Shown: positions 1 to 8,942, counted from the stretch's first letter. The stretch is DNA of 64,000 nt from Streptosporangium pseudovulgare (GCF_014648055.1 NZ_BMQJ01000001.1:434001-498000), one strand, 5' to 3'. Translations and numbers: made by a program. Notes: generated by a model not told the origin, from the sequence alone.

Positions 1-502
1 CCGCGCCGGTGGCCGAGACGACCGCGCCGGTCATCCGAAGCTCGGCGTCCATCAGCGCGAACAGCTCCTCAAGGCCCGCGCCCTCGGCGACGGCGGCGAC
101 GATCCGGCGGTGGCGGCCGAGGGCGTCGCGCAGCTCTGCGTGCCGGGGGGTGATCGTCTCGGCGACGGTCCGGAAGGAGACCTCGACCGGCACCTCCATC
201 AGCGGCAGGCCGTACTCCCGGCACGCCCGCACCAGGTCGTCGGGGACGGCGCCGAGCCAGGCCCGGCCGGCGCCGAGCGCGGCCACCCCGGCCTCGACCA
301 GGCGGCGCACGAACCGTTCGGAGTCCTCGGGGCGGGTGCGCCACATGAGCCCGGAGAGCACCAGCTCGCCGGGCGACAGGTAGCGTCCCGGGTCGGGCAG
401 GTCGGTGATCTGCACGCCGGTGAAGCTCCGGTCCAGGTGTTCCTCGCCCGCGAGGAGGGTGAGCCGGAGCTCCTCGACGGCGAGCAGGTCACGTATCCGC
501 AT
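1..502 (-). CDS. pucR: PucR-family purine catabolism regulator (partial, C-terminus off window)
   Basis: The reading frame starts at ATG 502 on the minus strand and runs off the left edge, leaving about 167 N-terminal residues. It begins MRIRDLLAVEELRLTLLAGE and contains RSFTGVQITDLPDPGRYLSPGELVLS, the typical start of the PucR N-terminal domain (DUF of purine catabolism regulators). The helix-turn-helix domain of this family sits at the far C-terminus and is not visible here. It is divergent from the xanthine dehydrogenase gene at 599, with 96 bp between them, so it probably controls the purine genes to its right. The family call is firm; the regulated target is inferred from context. Confidence 0.85.
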   Translation of the reverse strand, partial: MRIRDLLAVEELRLTLLAGEEHLDRSFTGVQITDLPDPGRYLSPGELVLSGLMWRTRPEDSERFVRRLVEAGVAALGAGRAWLGAVPDDLVRACREYGLPLMEVPVEVSFRTVAETITPRHAELRDALGRHRRIVAAVAEGAGLEELFALMDAELRMTGAVVSATGA

Positions 503-598
503 AATTGGATGAAACTACAAGAACCACCGGTGGGCCCGTCCGGGGTTTCGTCGTGTCCTTGCCTGTCCGGACCCGGTTCCGGCTGCTGTACTGCAGGA

Positions 599-3004
599 AT
601 GAGCGGCACCGAGACCCGGCCGGACCGGGGTCAGAGCCGGGAGCGCGGGCACGGTCCGGGCGTCGGGCGCGATCTGGGCGTCGGGCACAGCGCGCCGCGC
701 CCCGACGGGACGCTGAAGGTGACGGGCGAGTTCGCCTACTCCTCCGACCTCTACCTCGCGGACATGGTGTGGGGGGCGACGCTGCGCGGCCCGCATCCCT
801 CGGCCCGGATCCGCTCCGTGGACGTGGGCCCGGCGCTGGCCATGCCCGGCGTGCTGGCGGCGCTGACCTGCGAGGATGTTCCGGGCGAGCTGTTCTACGG
901 CCTGGACCGGCGCGATCAGCCGGTCCTGGCGGCCGACCGGGTCCGCTACCAGGGCGAGCCGGTCGCGATCGTCGCCGCCGACCATCCGGAGCGGGCGCGG
1001 CGGGCGGCCGCGGCGATCGTCGTGGACTACGAGGTCACCGAGGCGGTCACCGACCCGCGCCGGGCCGCCTTCGACCCGTCCTGCCCGGCGGTCCACGACG
1101 GCGGCAACGTGGTGCGCCACCAGCCGGTCCGGGTCGGCGGCGACTTCACGGCCCCGGTGGTGGTCACCGGGGAGTACGAGGTCGGCATGCAGGACCAGGC
1201 GTTCCTGGGGCCGGAGTCGGGGCTGGCCGTTCCGGCCGAGGACGGCGGCGTGGACCTGTTCGTCGCCACCCAGTGGCTGCACGTGGACCGCGACCAGATC
1301 GCGCCCTGCCTGGGCCTGCCGCCGGAGCTGGTACGGCTGACGCTGGCCGGGGTGGGCGGCGCGTTCGGAGCCCGCGAGGACCTGTCCATGCAGGTCCACG
1401 CGTGCATGCTGGCGCTGCGCACCGGGCGGCCGGTGAAGATGGTCTACGGCCGCCAGGAGTCGTTCTTCGGCCACGTCCACCGCCATCCGGCCCGGATGCG
1501 CTACGAGCACGGCGCGGACCTCGACGGCAGGCTGCGGTACGTCCGGGCGGAGATCCTGCTCGACGGCGGCGCCTACTGCTCCTCCACCCCCGCGGTCGTC
1601 GGCAACGCGGCGTCCCTCGGGGTGGGACCGTACGAGGTGCCGAACGTGTGGATCGACGCCTACGGCGTCTACACCAACAACCCGCCCTGCGGGGCGATGC
1701 GCGGGTTCGGCGCGGTGCAGGCGTGTTTCGCCTACGAGTCGCAGATGGACCGGCTGGCCGAGGCGTGCGGGCTGTCCCCGGTCGAGGTCAGGGTGCGCAA
1801 CGCGGTGTCGCAGGGGTCGCGGCTGGCCACCGGGCAGGTGATCGACTCCCCCGCACCGCTGGCGGGCATGCTGCGCGAGCTCGCCGCCATGCCGCTGCCC
1901 CCGGAACCGTCCCGTACGGCCGGACCGGTCGCCGTGCCGCCGCCCGCCGGACCGGCCCGTGCGGCGGCCGCAACGAGCGTCCCGGACCCGGCGGGCGTCC
2001 GGGCCCCGGGTGCGGCGGCCACGCCGGACCTGCTGGACCTGCCCGGCGGCGTCGCGCAGACCACCCACGGCGAGGGGGTACGGCGCGGCGTCGGATACGG
2101 CGTGGGCATCAAGAACATCTGCTTCTCCGAGGGCTTCGACGACCACTCCACCGCCCGGGTCCGGGTGGAGCTGCTCGGCGGCGAGCCGCACGTCCTGGTG
2201 CGCACCGCCGCCGCCGAGGTGGGGCAGGGCCTGGTGACGGTCCAGGAGCAGATCGCCCGCACCGAGCTGGGCGTCGAACGGGTGACGGTCGCGCAGGCGG
2301 ACACGACGGTCGGCTCGGCCGGGTCCACCTCGGCGTCGCGCCAGTCCTACGTCACCGGGGGTGCGGTACGGGCGGCCTGCCGGGCCGTACGGGAGCGGCT
2401 GGCGGTCCTGCGAGCGAACGGGGAGACGCTGGCGGAGACGCTGGAGCGGGCCGGGGCCGTCGAGGAGACCAGGGTCTACCGGCACCGGCCGACCTTCCCG
2501 ATGGATCCGGTCACCGGTCAGGGCGACTCCCACGCCCAGCTCGCGCTGTGCGTGCACCGCGCCGTGGTGGACGTCGACGTCGAGCTGGGCCTGGTCAAGG
2601 TGGTGGAGCTGGCGGCCGTGCAGGACGTGGGCCGGGTGCTGAACCCGCTCGCCCTGGAGGGGCAGATCCACGGCGGCTCGGCGCAGGGGCTGGGGCTGGC
2701 CCTGATGGAGGAGGTCCAGGTCGTGGACGGGCGGGTGCTCAACCCGTCCTTCACCGACTACCTCATCCCCACGATCCTCGACATGCCGCCCATGCGGGTG
2801 TCGGTCCTGGCCAACCCCGACCCGCACGCCCCGTACGGCCTGCGGGGCGCGGGCGAGCCCCCGACGCTGTCGTCCACCCCGGCGGTGGCGGCGGCCGTGC
2901 GGGCGGCCACCGGGTTGCGGCTGCCCCGCGTGCCGATCCGCCCCCACGACATCGCGATGGACGGAAGCCGGTACGGTAACTGGGCGGGGGACCGGTCACT
3001 CTGA
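599..3004 (+). CDS. pucD: Xanthine dehydrogenase molybdopterin-binding subunit (PucD-like)
   Basis: The 801-residue product is the large molybdenum-cofactor subunit of a xanthine dehydrogenase, which oxidises hypoxanthine and xanthine. Visible family signatures include VGGAFGAREDLSMQ followed by HVHRHPARMRYEHG, GAMRGFGAVQA, GIKNICFSEGFDD and RTAAAEVGQGLVTVQEQIART. ATG 599 (MSGTETRP) is chosen because the frame further upstream shows no conservation; the ribosome site there is weak. Around residues 435-475 there is an Ala/Pro-rich low-complexity stretch just before LLDLPGGVAQTTHG that looks like an insertion. The FAD and 2Fe-2S partner subunits are not adjacent on the right side; a purine permease follows after 51 bp. 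PucR is divergent upstream. Confidence 0.9.
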   Translation: MSGTETRPDRGQSRERGHGPGVGRDLGVGHSAPRPDGTLKVTGEFAYSSDLYLADMVWGATLRGPHPSARIRSVDVGPALAMPGVLAALTCEDVPGELFYGLDRRDQPVLAADRVRYQGEPVAIVAADHPERARRAAAAIVVDYEVTEAVTDPRRAAFDPSCPAVHDGGNVVRHQPVRVGGDFTAPVVVTGEYEVGMQDQAFLGPESGLAVPAEDGGVDLFVATQWLHVDRDQIAPCLGLPPELVRLTLAGVGGAFGAREDLSMQVHACMLALRTGRPVKMVYGRQESFFGHVHRHPARMRYEHGADLDGRLRYVRAEILLDGGAYCSSTPAVVGNAASLGVGPYEVPNVWIDAYGVYTNNPPCGAMRGFGAVQACFAYESQMDRLAEACGLSPVEVRVRNAVSQGSRLATGQVIDSPAPLAGMLRELAAMPLPPEPSRTAGPVAVPPPAGPARAAAATSVPDPAGVRAPGAAATPDLLDLPGGVAQTTHGEGVRRGVGYGVGIKNICFSEGFDDHSTARVRVELLGGEPHVLVRTAAAEVGQGLVTVQEQIARTELGVERVTVAQADTTVGSAGSTSASRQSYVTGGAVRAACRAVRERLAVLRANGETLAETLERAGAVEETRVYRHRPTFPMDPVTGQGDSHAQLALCVHRAVVDVDVELGLVKVVELAAVQDVGRVLNPLALEGQIHGGSAQGLGLALMEEVQVVDGRVLNPSFTDYLIPTILDMPPMRVSVLANPDPHAPYGLRGAGEPPTLSSTPAVAAAVRAATGLRLPRVPIRPHDIAMDGSRYGNWAGDRSL

Positions 3005-3055
3005 CATAGCACTCAAACAGCAAAAATCCGGTCATCCCTGTTCGAAAGGGATTTC

Positions 3056-4432
3056 ATGGACCGGTTCTTCGAGCTGACGGCGCGCGGGTCGACGGTGGGC
3101 CAGGAGGTCAGGGGCGGCCTGACCACATTCATGGCGATGGCCTACATCATCCTGCTGAACCCGCTCATCCTGGGCGGTGCCACCGACGTCACCGGGGCGA
3201 AGCTGTCGATCCCGCAGCTCACCACCTCCACCATCGTCGCCGCGGCGGTGAGCACGATCCTGATCGGCCTGGTGGGCAACGCCCCCTTCGGCGTGGCGGC
3301 CGGGCTGGGCCTGAACGCCGTGGTGGCCTACCAGGCCGCGCCGTACATGACGTGGGCGCAGGCGATGGGGCTGGTCGTGCTGGAGGGTGTGGTCATCATC
3401 CTGCTGGCCGTCTCCGGGGTGCGCCGGCTCATCATGAACTCGATCCCCCTGGCCCTGAAACACGCGATCAGCGTGGGCATCGGCATGTTCATCGCGCTGA
3501 TCGGGCTGGTGGACGCCGGTTTCGTCGGCAAGGGCACGGGATCGCCGGTACAGCTCGGCACGACCGGTCACCTGACGGGCCTGCCGGTGGCGGTGTTCTG
3601 CTTCGGCCTGCTACTGGTGATCGTGCTGTTCGTCCGCAAGGTGCCGGGGGCCATCCTGATCGCCATCGTGGTCACCGCCGTGCTGGCGATCGTGGTCAAC
3701 AGCGTGGCGAAGATCGACCCGGCGAGCTGGGGCGTCGTGGTGCCGAAGATCCCCGAAGGCGTGGTGGCCATGCCCGACTTCGGGCTGATCGGCAACATCG
3801 ACCTGTTCGGCGGGTTCGCCCGGGCCGGGGTGGTGACCGCGCTGGTCGTGCTGTTCACGCTGGTGCTGTCGGGGTTCTTCGACGCGATGGGCACGATCAT
3901 CGGGGTCAGCGACGAGGCCGGGCTGGTGGACGCCGAGGGCCGGGTGCCCCGGCTGGGCGCCATCCTGACCGTGGACGGCGTGTCCGCCGCGGTCGGCGGC
4001 TTCTCCAGCGCCTCGGCGAACACGGTGTTCGTCGAGTCGGCGGCCGGGGTCGGCGAGGGCGCCAGGACCGGCCTGGCGGCGGTGACCACCGGCGGCGTGT
4101 TCTTCGTGACGATGTTCTTCACCCCGCTGTCGTCGGTCGTCCCGGCCGCCGCGGCGGCCCCGGCGCTGGTGCTGGTGGGCGCGCTGATGATGACCCAGGC
4201 CAGGAACGTGCCGTGGGACGACCTGACGCTGGCCGTCCCGGCGTTCCTGACGATCGTCCTGATGCCGTTCACCTACAGCATCACCAACGGCGTCGGCGCC
4301 GGCGTGATCAGCTACACGGTCATCCAGGCGGCGCTCGGCCGCTCCCGCACCATCCCGTGGTTGCTCTGGGTGGTCTCGCTGGTCTTCGTGGCCTACTTCG
4401 GCATCGAGGGCATCCGGGCACTGGTCGAGTAG
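3056..4432 (+). CDS. NCS2-family purine permease (AzgA/PbuG-like)
   Basis: The 458-residue membrane protein belongs to the nucleobase:cation symporter-2 group that imports hypoxanthine, guanine or adenine. The N-terminus EVRGGLTTFMAMAYIILLNP is characteristic of the AzgA/PbuG branch, and SGFFDAMGTIIGVSDEAGL and FSSASANTVFVESAAGV match its conserved substrate-site segments. About a dozen hydrophobic helices can be read. The start has a good Shine-Dalgarno (GAAAGGGA, 5 nt before ATG). It follows the xanthine dehydrogenase subunit by 51 bp in the same direction, so the two are probably co-transcribed and supply and oxidise purines. The exact substrate cannot be told from sequence. Confidence 0.92.
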   Translation: MDRFFELTARGSTVGQEVRGGLTTFMAMAYIILLNPLILGGATDVTGAKLSIPQLTTSTIVAAAVSTILIGLVGNAPFGVAAGLGLNAVVAYQAAPYMTWAQAMGLVVLEGVVIILLAVSGVRRLIMNSIPLALKHAISVGIGMFIALIGLVDAGFVGKGTGSPVQLGTTGHLTGLPVAVFCFGLLLVIVLFVRKVPGAILIAIVVTAVLAIVVNSVAKIDPASWGVVVPKIPEGVVAMPDFGLIGNIDLFGGFARAGVVTALVVLFTLVLSGFFDAMGTIIGVSDEAGLVDAEGRVPRLGAILTVDGVSAAVGGFSSASANTVFVESAAGVGEGARTGLAAVTTGGVFFVTMFFTPLSSVVPAAAAAPALVLVGALMMTQARNVPWDDLTLAVPAFLTIVLMPFTYSITNGVGAGVISYTVIQAALGRSRTIPWLLWVVSLVFVAYFGIEGIRALVE

Positions 4433-4448
4433 GCGTCCCGCCGGCGGG

Positions 4449-5861
4449 TCAGTTCCGGGTCTCGCAGGTGACGCCGTCGCCGTCCACGTCCCTGTACCAG
4501 CCGTACTCGACGTGCACGCCCCTGGTGTAGGGGCCGTACCCGGCGTCGACCGCCTCCTTGCACGTGCGGTACCGGGGGTTGTGGCCGTCGGCGGCGGGCG
4601 CGATGGCACCGTCCGGCGCGGTGGTCCGCCCGGTGCCCGTCGCGGAGTCGGTGGAGTCGGCCGGGGCGGTGGGGCGGTCCGCGGCCCCCGGCGGCGGGGT
4701 GGTCGCCGCGGGGGCGGCGGCGGGGGTCGTGGCGGGCGCGGCGGGCGGCGTCACCGGAGGCGTCGCGGGTTGCGTCGCCGGCTGGGTCGCCGGGGGCGTC
4801 GCGGGCTGGGTCGCGAGGGACGTCGCGGCCGGGTCGGAGCCCGCGGAGTCCGTGGAGCCCGGGGGCGTGAAGATCGACTGGTTCGGCTGGGGCTGCCCGG
4901 GGGGCGGTGTCGACGGGACGGTCGTGCCGGGGACGCCGCCCAGCCGGGAGACGAGGGCGTCCGCCTCCTCCTTGGTGGCGAATCCGGTGATGCTCAGGCT
5001 GTCGTCGGTGATCTCCTGGGCCACCCGCGGGGCCGACACCACCTTCTCCTGCACCACCATCGCGATCTGCTGGTTGAGCGCGTCCTTGGTCAGGTCGTTG
5101 ATCAGATCGCGGAAGGCGGGGGCGAACGCGATCCTGACCGCGTAGCCGCCGTTCGCGTCGCGGACCGTCTCGATCTTCCGTACGGCGTTCACGCTGACCC
5201 CCTCGGCCAGCGTGTAGCAGGTCTGCCCCGCCTCGTCGGGCATGTCCTCGGCGTTGGCGCACGGGCCGGGCTGGACCGCGAGGACCGGCGCGAAGTGGAT
5301 GGGCGCGGCCAGCCGCTGCGGCGGCTTGGCCCCGAGCGGCGCGTCGGGGTTCCGGGTCATCAGGACGGCGAGGGTGGCGAGCACGCCGGTGACCAGCACG
5401 ACGACGACGAGGGCGGCGATCAGGACGCCCGTGGTGAGCCGGCTCGCCCGGGGGTCGCCGGGCGCCTCGGGACCGGGGACGGCCCCGGGCTCACCGGGCC
5501 CGGCCGGTCCGCGCGGGCCGGGCGGCACCGGCGGAACGGGCGGGATCGGCCCGGCCGGGCCCGGGACGCCCGGGGTGCCCGGGACGTCGTCTCCGGCGGG
5601 CCCGGGGGCGCCGCCGCCCGGACGGGACGCACCCCCCGGCGCGGGGCCCGGGGCGCCGGAGGGCGCGGCGCCGTACGTCCCGAGGACGTCCGGCATCCCG
5701 GCTGACGTGGGGTCGGGGGCCCCGGCGGGCCCCTCCGGACCCGGTGGGCCGAGGGGGGCGGTCAGGGGCGCGGTCAGGGGCTCCGCCCGCCCCGGGTGCG
5801 CGGGTGGAGCCCCCTTCGGCGCGGCCCGCCTGCCCGGACCGGCGTGCTTCCCCATCGGCAT
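4449..5861 (-). CDS. Membrane protein with SecDF-P1-head-like region and C-terminal Excalibur domain
   Basis: The 470-residue protein has a Pro/Gly/Ala-rich cytoplasmic N-terminus (about residues 1-145), one transmembrane helix (about 146-168), then an extracytoplasmic segment. Within that segment, LNQQIAMVVQEKVVSAPRVA and ITDDSLSITGFATKEEADAL resemble the SecDF P1 head subdomain. A Pro/Thr/Ala-rich linker with ATQPATPPATQPATQP-type repeats leads to a C-terminal Excalibur domain with the calcium-loop-like DVDGDGVTCE. The start ATG 5861 has GGAG 6-7 nt upstream. The gene converges on the permease with a 16-bp gap. Its role is unknown; a cell-envelope protein is likely. The SecDF resemblance is by eye. 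Confidence 0.75.
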   Translation of the reverse strand: MPMGKHAGPGRRAAPKGAPPAHPGRAEPLTAPLTAPLGPPGPEGPAGAPDPTSAGMPDVLGTYGAAPSGAPGPAPGGASRPGGGAPGPAGDDVPGTPGVPGPAGPIPPVPPVPPGPRGPAGPGEPGAVPGPEAPGDPRASRLTTGVLIAALVVVVLVTGVLATLAVLMTRNPDAPLGAKPPQRLAAPIHFAPVLAVQPGPCANAEDMPDEAGQTCYTLAEGVSVNAVRKIETVRDANGGYAVRIAFAPAFRDLINDLTKDALNQQIAMVVQEKVVSAPRVAQEITDDSLSITGFATKEEADALVSRLGGVPGTTVPSTPPPGQPQPNQSIFTPPGSTDSAGSDPAATSLATQPATPPATQPATQPATPPVTPPAAPATTPAAAPAATTPPPGAADRPTAPADSTDSATGTGRTTAPDGAIAPAADGHNPRYRTCKEAVDAGYGPYTRGVHVEYGWYRDVDGDGVTCETRN

Positions 5862-6075
5862 GTCTCCGCATCCCTCGCTGTGCTCGCGGCGAGCCTACCG
5901 ATCAGTCAAAGGAGGGGGTAACCGGACGGTCAAGACGGCTTCCGGAAAGATGAGGAGCCACCGCGTTTGACAACCCGTCACCAAGGGGGGTCGATTCCTT
6001 GCAGCATGTGCGTAGTGCTCTCTTTGCAGGGAACCGAAAGTGAAGGAGGACACGGGCGCGAAACCTGGAGGTGCC

Positions 6076-7191
6076 ATGAAGATCGCCGTTCCTCGCGAGG
6101 TAAAGGACCAGGAGTACCGGGTGGCCCTGACCCCCGCCGGAGCCCACGAGTTCGCCCGGCACGGCCACGAGGTCTTCGTCGAGAAGGACGCCGGAGCCGG
6201 GTCGTCCATCCCCGACTCCGACTTCGAGGCCGTGGGGGCGACCATCGTCGCCTCCGCGGACGACGTGTGGGCCGAAGGCGACCTGGTGCTGAAGGTCAAG
6301 GAGCCGGTCGCCGAGGAGTACCACCGGATGCGCAAGGAGCAGGTGCTGTTCACCTACCTGCACCTGGCGGCGTCGGAGCCGTGCACCAGGGCCATGCTGG
6401 ACGCGGGCGTCACCGGGATCGCCTACGAGACCGTGCAGACCGCGAACGGCGCGCTGCCGCTGCTGGCCCCCATGTCGGAGGTCGCCGGGCGGCTCGCCGC
6501 GCAGGTGGGCGCCTACCACCTGATGCGGTCCGGCGGCGGACGCGGCGTCCTGATGGGCGGGGTGTCGGGCGTGCACGCGGCCAACGTGGTGGTGATCGGC
6601 GCCGGGGTGTCGGGGATGAACGCCGCGGTGATCGCACTGGGCATGCAGTCCGAGGTGGTTCTGCTGGACAAGAACATCGACCGGCTGCGCCAGGCCGACG
6701 TCATCTACCAGGGGCACTGCCAGACCGTCGCCTCCAACACCTTCGAGATCGAGCGCGCGGTCCTGTCCGCCGACCTGGTCATCGGGGCGGTCCTGGTGCC
6801 GGGCGCGAAGGCTCCGAAGCTCGTGAGCAACGAGCTGGTGGCGCAGATGAGGCCGGGCTCGGTCCTGGTGGACATCGCCATCGACCAGGGCGGCTGCTTC
6901 GAGGACTCCCGGCCGACCACGCACGCCGAGCCGACCTACCGGGTGCACGACTCGGTCTTCTACTGCGTGGCCAACATGCCGGGCGCGGTCCCGCACACCT
7001 CGACGTACGCGCTGACCAACGTGACCCTGCCCTACGCGGTGTCCATCGCCGACCTGGGCTGGCGGGAGGCGCTGCGCGGCGACCCCGCGCTGGCCCTGGG
7101 CCTGAACACGCACGAGGGGCACCTGACGAACGAGCCCGTGGCCGAGGCGCACGGGCTGGAGGCGGTGCCGCTGGACCGGATCCTGGCCTGA
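6076..7191 (+). CDS. ald: Alanine dehydrogenase
   Basis: The 371-residue protein catalyses reversible NAD-dependent deamination of L-alanine to pyruvate and ammonia. Length and sequence match the family exactly: [20 protein letters not shown] at the start, Lys75 in VLKVKEP, catalytic His96 in TYLHLAA, and the NAD-binding glycine motif [14 protein letters not shown] at about residues 171-184. ATG 6076 is chosen over the in-frame GTG 6040 because GGAGG lies at an ideal distance before it and the protein then has the normal N-terminus. A TTGACA at 5967-5972 could be a -35 element, but no convincing -10 follows. The stop codon lies inside an imperfect 50-bp tandem repeat. Confidence 0.97.
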   Translation: MKIAVPREVKDQEYRVALTPAGAHEFARHGHEVFVEKDAGAGSSIPDSDFEAVGATIVASADDVWAEGDLVLKVKEPVAEEYHRMRKEQVLFTYLHLAASEPCTRAMLDAGVTGIAYETVQTANGALPLLAPMSEVAGRLAAQVGAYHLMRSGGGRGVLMGGVSGVHAANVVVIGAGVSGMNAAVIALGMQSEVVLLDKNIDRLRQADVIYQGHCQTVASNTFEIERAVLSADLVIGAVLVPGAKAPKLVSNELVAQMRPGSVLVDIAIDQGGCFEDSRPTTHAEPTYRVHDSVFYCVANMPGAVPHTSTYALTNVTLPYAVSIADLGWREALRGDPALALGLNTHEGHLTNEPVAEAHGLEAVPLDRILA

Positions 7192-7286
7192 CGCCCGCTC
7201 GCGCCGGGGGTCCGTCCCACCCGGCGCCCGCTTCCGCCTGACGCCCGCTCGCGCCGGGGATCCGTTCTCGTCCGGCGCGCGCTTCG
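7187..7286. repeat. Imperfect 50-bp tandem duplication over the ald stop codon
   Basis: Two units, 7187-7236 and 7237-7286, both begin CCTGACGCCCGCTCGCGCCG and stay similar to the end (GGTCCGT/GATCCGT, CCGGCGC, CGCTTC). The first unit contains the ald stop codon TGA, so the duplication created a second copy of the last bases of the gene. No function is evident. Confidence 0.8.
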
Positions 7287-7511
7287 GGCCGTCATCACGC
7301 CCGGGTGGATCCGCACCCGGGCCACACCCGTGTCCGCGTGAATCCCGGACCACCAGAAATCATCAGAAAGCGGTCAAACCACCGCTTTATTAACGATCTT
7401 CTTATCTGTGGCAATCTAACATACGATGCCCGGCCAAGTGTCGGCCTGCGGAGCCCGCGCCTGGACGACCGGCGGCGGAGCGCAGTCCCCTGCCCAGGAG
7501 AAGGATGATTC
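7287..7511 (+). promoter_or_regulatory. AT-rich leader/promoter region before the VKOR gene
   Basis: This stretch has no gene. Around 7360-7430 it becomes unusually AT-rich for the window (CCACCGCTTTATTAACG, then CAATCTAACATACGATG), as expected for a promoter of the VKOR/DsbA-like pair. No single -35/-10 pair is convincing. The Shine-Dalgarno for the VKOR gene (CAGGAGAAGG) lies at its right end. Confidence 0.4.
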
Positions 7512-7988
7512 ATGGTGGGAAACGTCGACCCGCGGGTCGGTACGGCACCGGTGCGCTCGCCCGGGTTGCTGACGGCGATGCGCCTGCTGACCCTCGTGGG
7601 CCTGGCGGTCTCCGTCTACCTCACCGTCGTCCACTACAACGACGTGCCGCTGATCTGCTCGGAGAGCGCGACGATCGACTGCGCCTCCGTCACCACCAGC
7701 GAGTACTCCAAGCTGTTCGGCATCCCCGTTCCCCTGCTGGGGCTGGTGTTCTTCGTCGGCTTCGGCGCGCTGGTCGTCCCGGCGGCGTGGCTTTCGGCCC
7801 ACCCGGTCCTGCGCTGGGGGCGCCTCGCCTCCGTGATCGTCGGAACGTTGTTCGTGGTGTACCTCGTCACCGCCGAACTCCTCCTCGGCAAGATCTGCCT
7901 GTGGTGCACGGCCGTACACGTGATCACTGTGCTGCTGCTCGGCCTGGTGCTGACGGACGAGTACCGCAGGCTCGGCAGCGGGACCTGA
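7512..7988 (+). CDS. Vitamin K epoxide reductase (VKOR) family protein
   Basis: The 158-residue protein with four predicted membrane helices re-oxidises a DsbA-like thiol oxidoreductase using quinones. The four key cysteines are all present: Cys49 and Cys57 in the first loop (PLICSESATIDCASV) and the Cys129-Leu-Trp-Cys132 redox pair followed by TAVH. FGIPVPLLGL is also typical. The start ATG 7512 has an AGGAG about 12 nt upstream. The next gene, 49 bp downstream in the same direction, is a membrane-anchored DsbA-like protein, the expected partner, so these two probably form the oxidative folding system outside the membrane. Confidence 0.93.
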   Translation: MVGNVDPRVGTAPVRSPGLLTAMRLLTLVGLAVSVYLTVVHYNDVPLICSESATIDCASVTTSEYSKLFGIPVPLLGLVFFVGFGALVVPAAWLSAHPVLRWGRLASVIVGTLFVVYLVTAELLLGKICLWCTAVHVITVLLLGLVLTDEYRRLGSGT

Positions 7989-8037
7989 GCACACCTGACC
8001 ACCCTTTGAAAACCGAAATTCCCCAGGAGACGACACG

Positions 8038-8850
8038 ATGAGCAAGAGCGCCCGGCAAGGAAACGCCAGGGAGAGGCTCGCGGAGGAGCGCAAGCGCCAG
8101 GCGGCCCGCGACAAGCAGCGCAAACTGCTGCTGGGTGTGGCCGGGGGCCTCGTCCTGGTGTCGGCGGCGGTGGTCGGGTTCGTCGTCGTCAAGAACAACT
8201 CCGGCGACGGCGGCGACGTGCCGAAGGCGGTCGCCTACACCGGGCCGCTGGCGCCGACCACCCGGCAGGAGGACGGGTCGATCCTCATGAGCAAGGAGGG
8301 CGTCACCGGCCCCACCCTGGTGGTCTTCGAGGACTTCCAGTGCCCCGCCTGCAAGAGCCTGGACGAGGCGGCGGGCGAGGCGCTGATGAAGGCCGCCGCG
8401 GAGGGCAAGGCCAAGGTGGTCTACCGCCCGTTCCAGCTTTTCAAGGCGCCCTCCTTCGCCGAGCCCCTGCCCTCGGTCTCGCGCCGCGGGGCGAACGCGG
8501 CGCTCTGCGCCCCCGCCGACAAGTGGGCCTCGTACGCCAAGACGCTGTACACCCACCAGCCGGTGGAGGGCAAGAACGGCTTCGAGAACGCGGAGCTGCT
8601 TTCCTGGGCCCGCGACCTCGGCTTCTACAGCGCGGACTTCGAGAAGTGCGTGACGGGGATGGAGAAGGCCGCCGACATCGACAAGGCCACCAAGTACGCC
8701 GAGGAGCAGAACGTGCAGGGCACGCCCACGCTGAAGCTCAACGGCAAGGACCTGACCCAGGAGCAGGTCGGGCAGATCGCCTCCTCCCCGGCCGCCCTGG
8801 ACGAGATCCTGGCGGCGGCGGGCTCCTCCCCCGCCCCCTCCGACCAGTAG
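8038..8850 (+). CDS. Membrane-anchored DsbA-like thioredoxin-domain protein
   Basis: The 270-residue protein has a charged cytoplasmic N-terminus (about 1-30), one transmembrane helix (about 30-52) and an extracytoplasmic thioredoxin-fold domain of the DsbA/DSBA_oxidored_4 type. The active site is Cys102-Pro-Ala-Cys105 in VVFEDFQCPACKSL, and the cis-proline loop is GTPTLKLNG near residue 230. AGGAGACGAC precedes the ATG. It lies 49 bp after the VKOR gene, which probably keeps it oxidised, and is followed by a very strong terminator hairpin. Confidence 0.92.
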   Translation: MSKSARQGNARERLAEERKRQAARDKQRKLLLGVAGGLVLVSAAVVGFVVVKNNSGDGGDVPKAVAYTGPLAPTTRQEDGSILMSKEGVTGPTLVVFEDFQCPACKSLDEAAGEALMKAAAEGKAKVVYRPFQLFKAPSFAEPLPSVSRRGANAALCAPADKWASYAKTLYTHQPVEGKNGFENAELLSWARDLGFYSADFEKCVTGMEKAADIDKATKYAEEQNVQGTPTLKLNGKDLTQEQVGQIASSPAALDEILAAAGSSPAPSDQ

Positions 8851-8863
8851 CCGCGGCCTCGGA

Positions 8864-8911
8864 CGACACAGAAGGCGACACAGAAGGCGACACAGAAGGC
8901 GACACAGAAGA
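8864..8911. repeat. Four 12-bp tandem repeats (CGACACAGAAGG)
   Basis: Units lie at 8864-8875, 8876-8887, 8888-8899 and 8900-8911. The first three are identical; the last differs at the final base and runs into the terminator stem. The repeat lies after the stop codon of the DsbA-like gene and is not coding. Confidence 0.9.
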
Positions 8912-8942
8912 GGCCGCCGCCCGATGGGGCGGCGGCCTCTTC
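8907..8942 (+). terminator. Strong terminator hairpin after the VKOR/DsbA-like pair
   Basis: A perfect 16-bp inverted repeat, GAAGAGGCCGCCGCCC and its complement, surrounds the loop GATG. It has no long T run, as is usual in high-GC actinomycetes. It lies 56 bp after the stop codon at 8850 and before the converging DUF3105 gene, so it could serve both strands. Confidence 0.8.

Noticed and set aside
110-598. N-terminal extension of the xanthine dehydrogenase frame
   Set aside because: The open frame continues upstream but runs antisense through pucR and shows no enzyme-like sequence; ATG 599 is used.
515-2947. Long minus-strand open frame opposite pucD
   Set aside because: It is an antisense shadow with His/Arg/Gly-rich composition, created by high GC at third positions.
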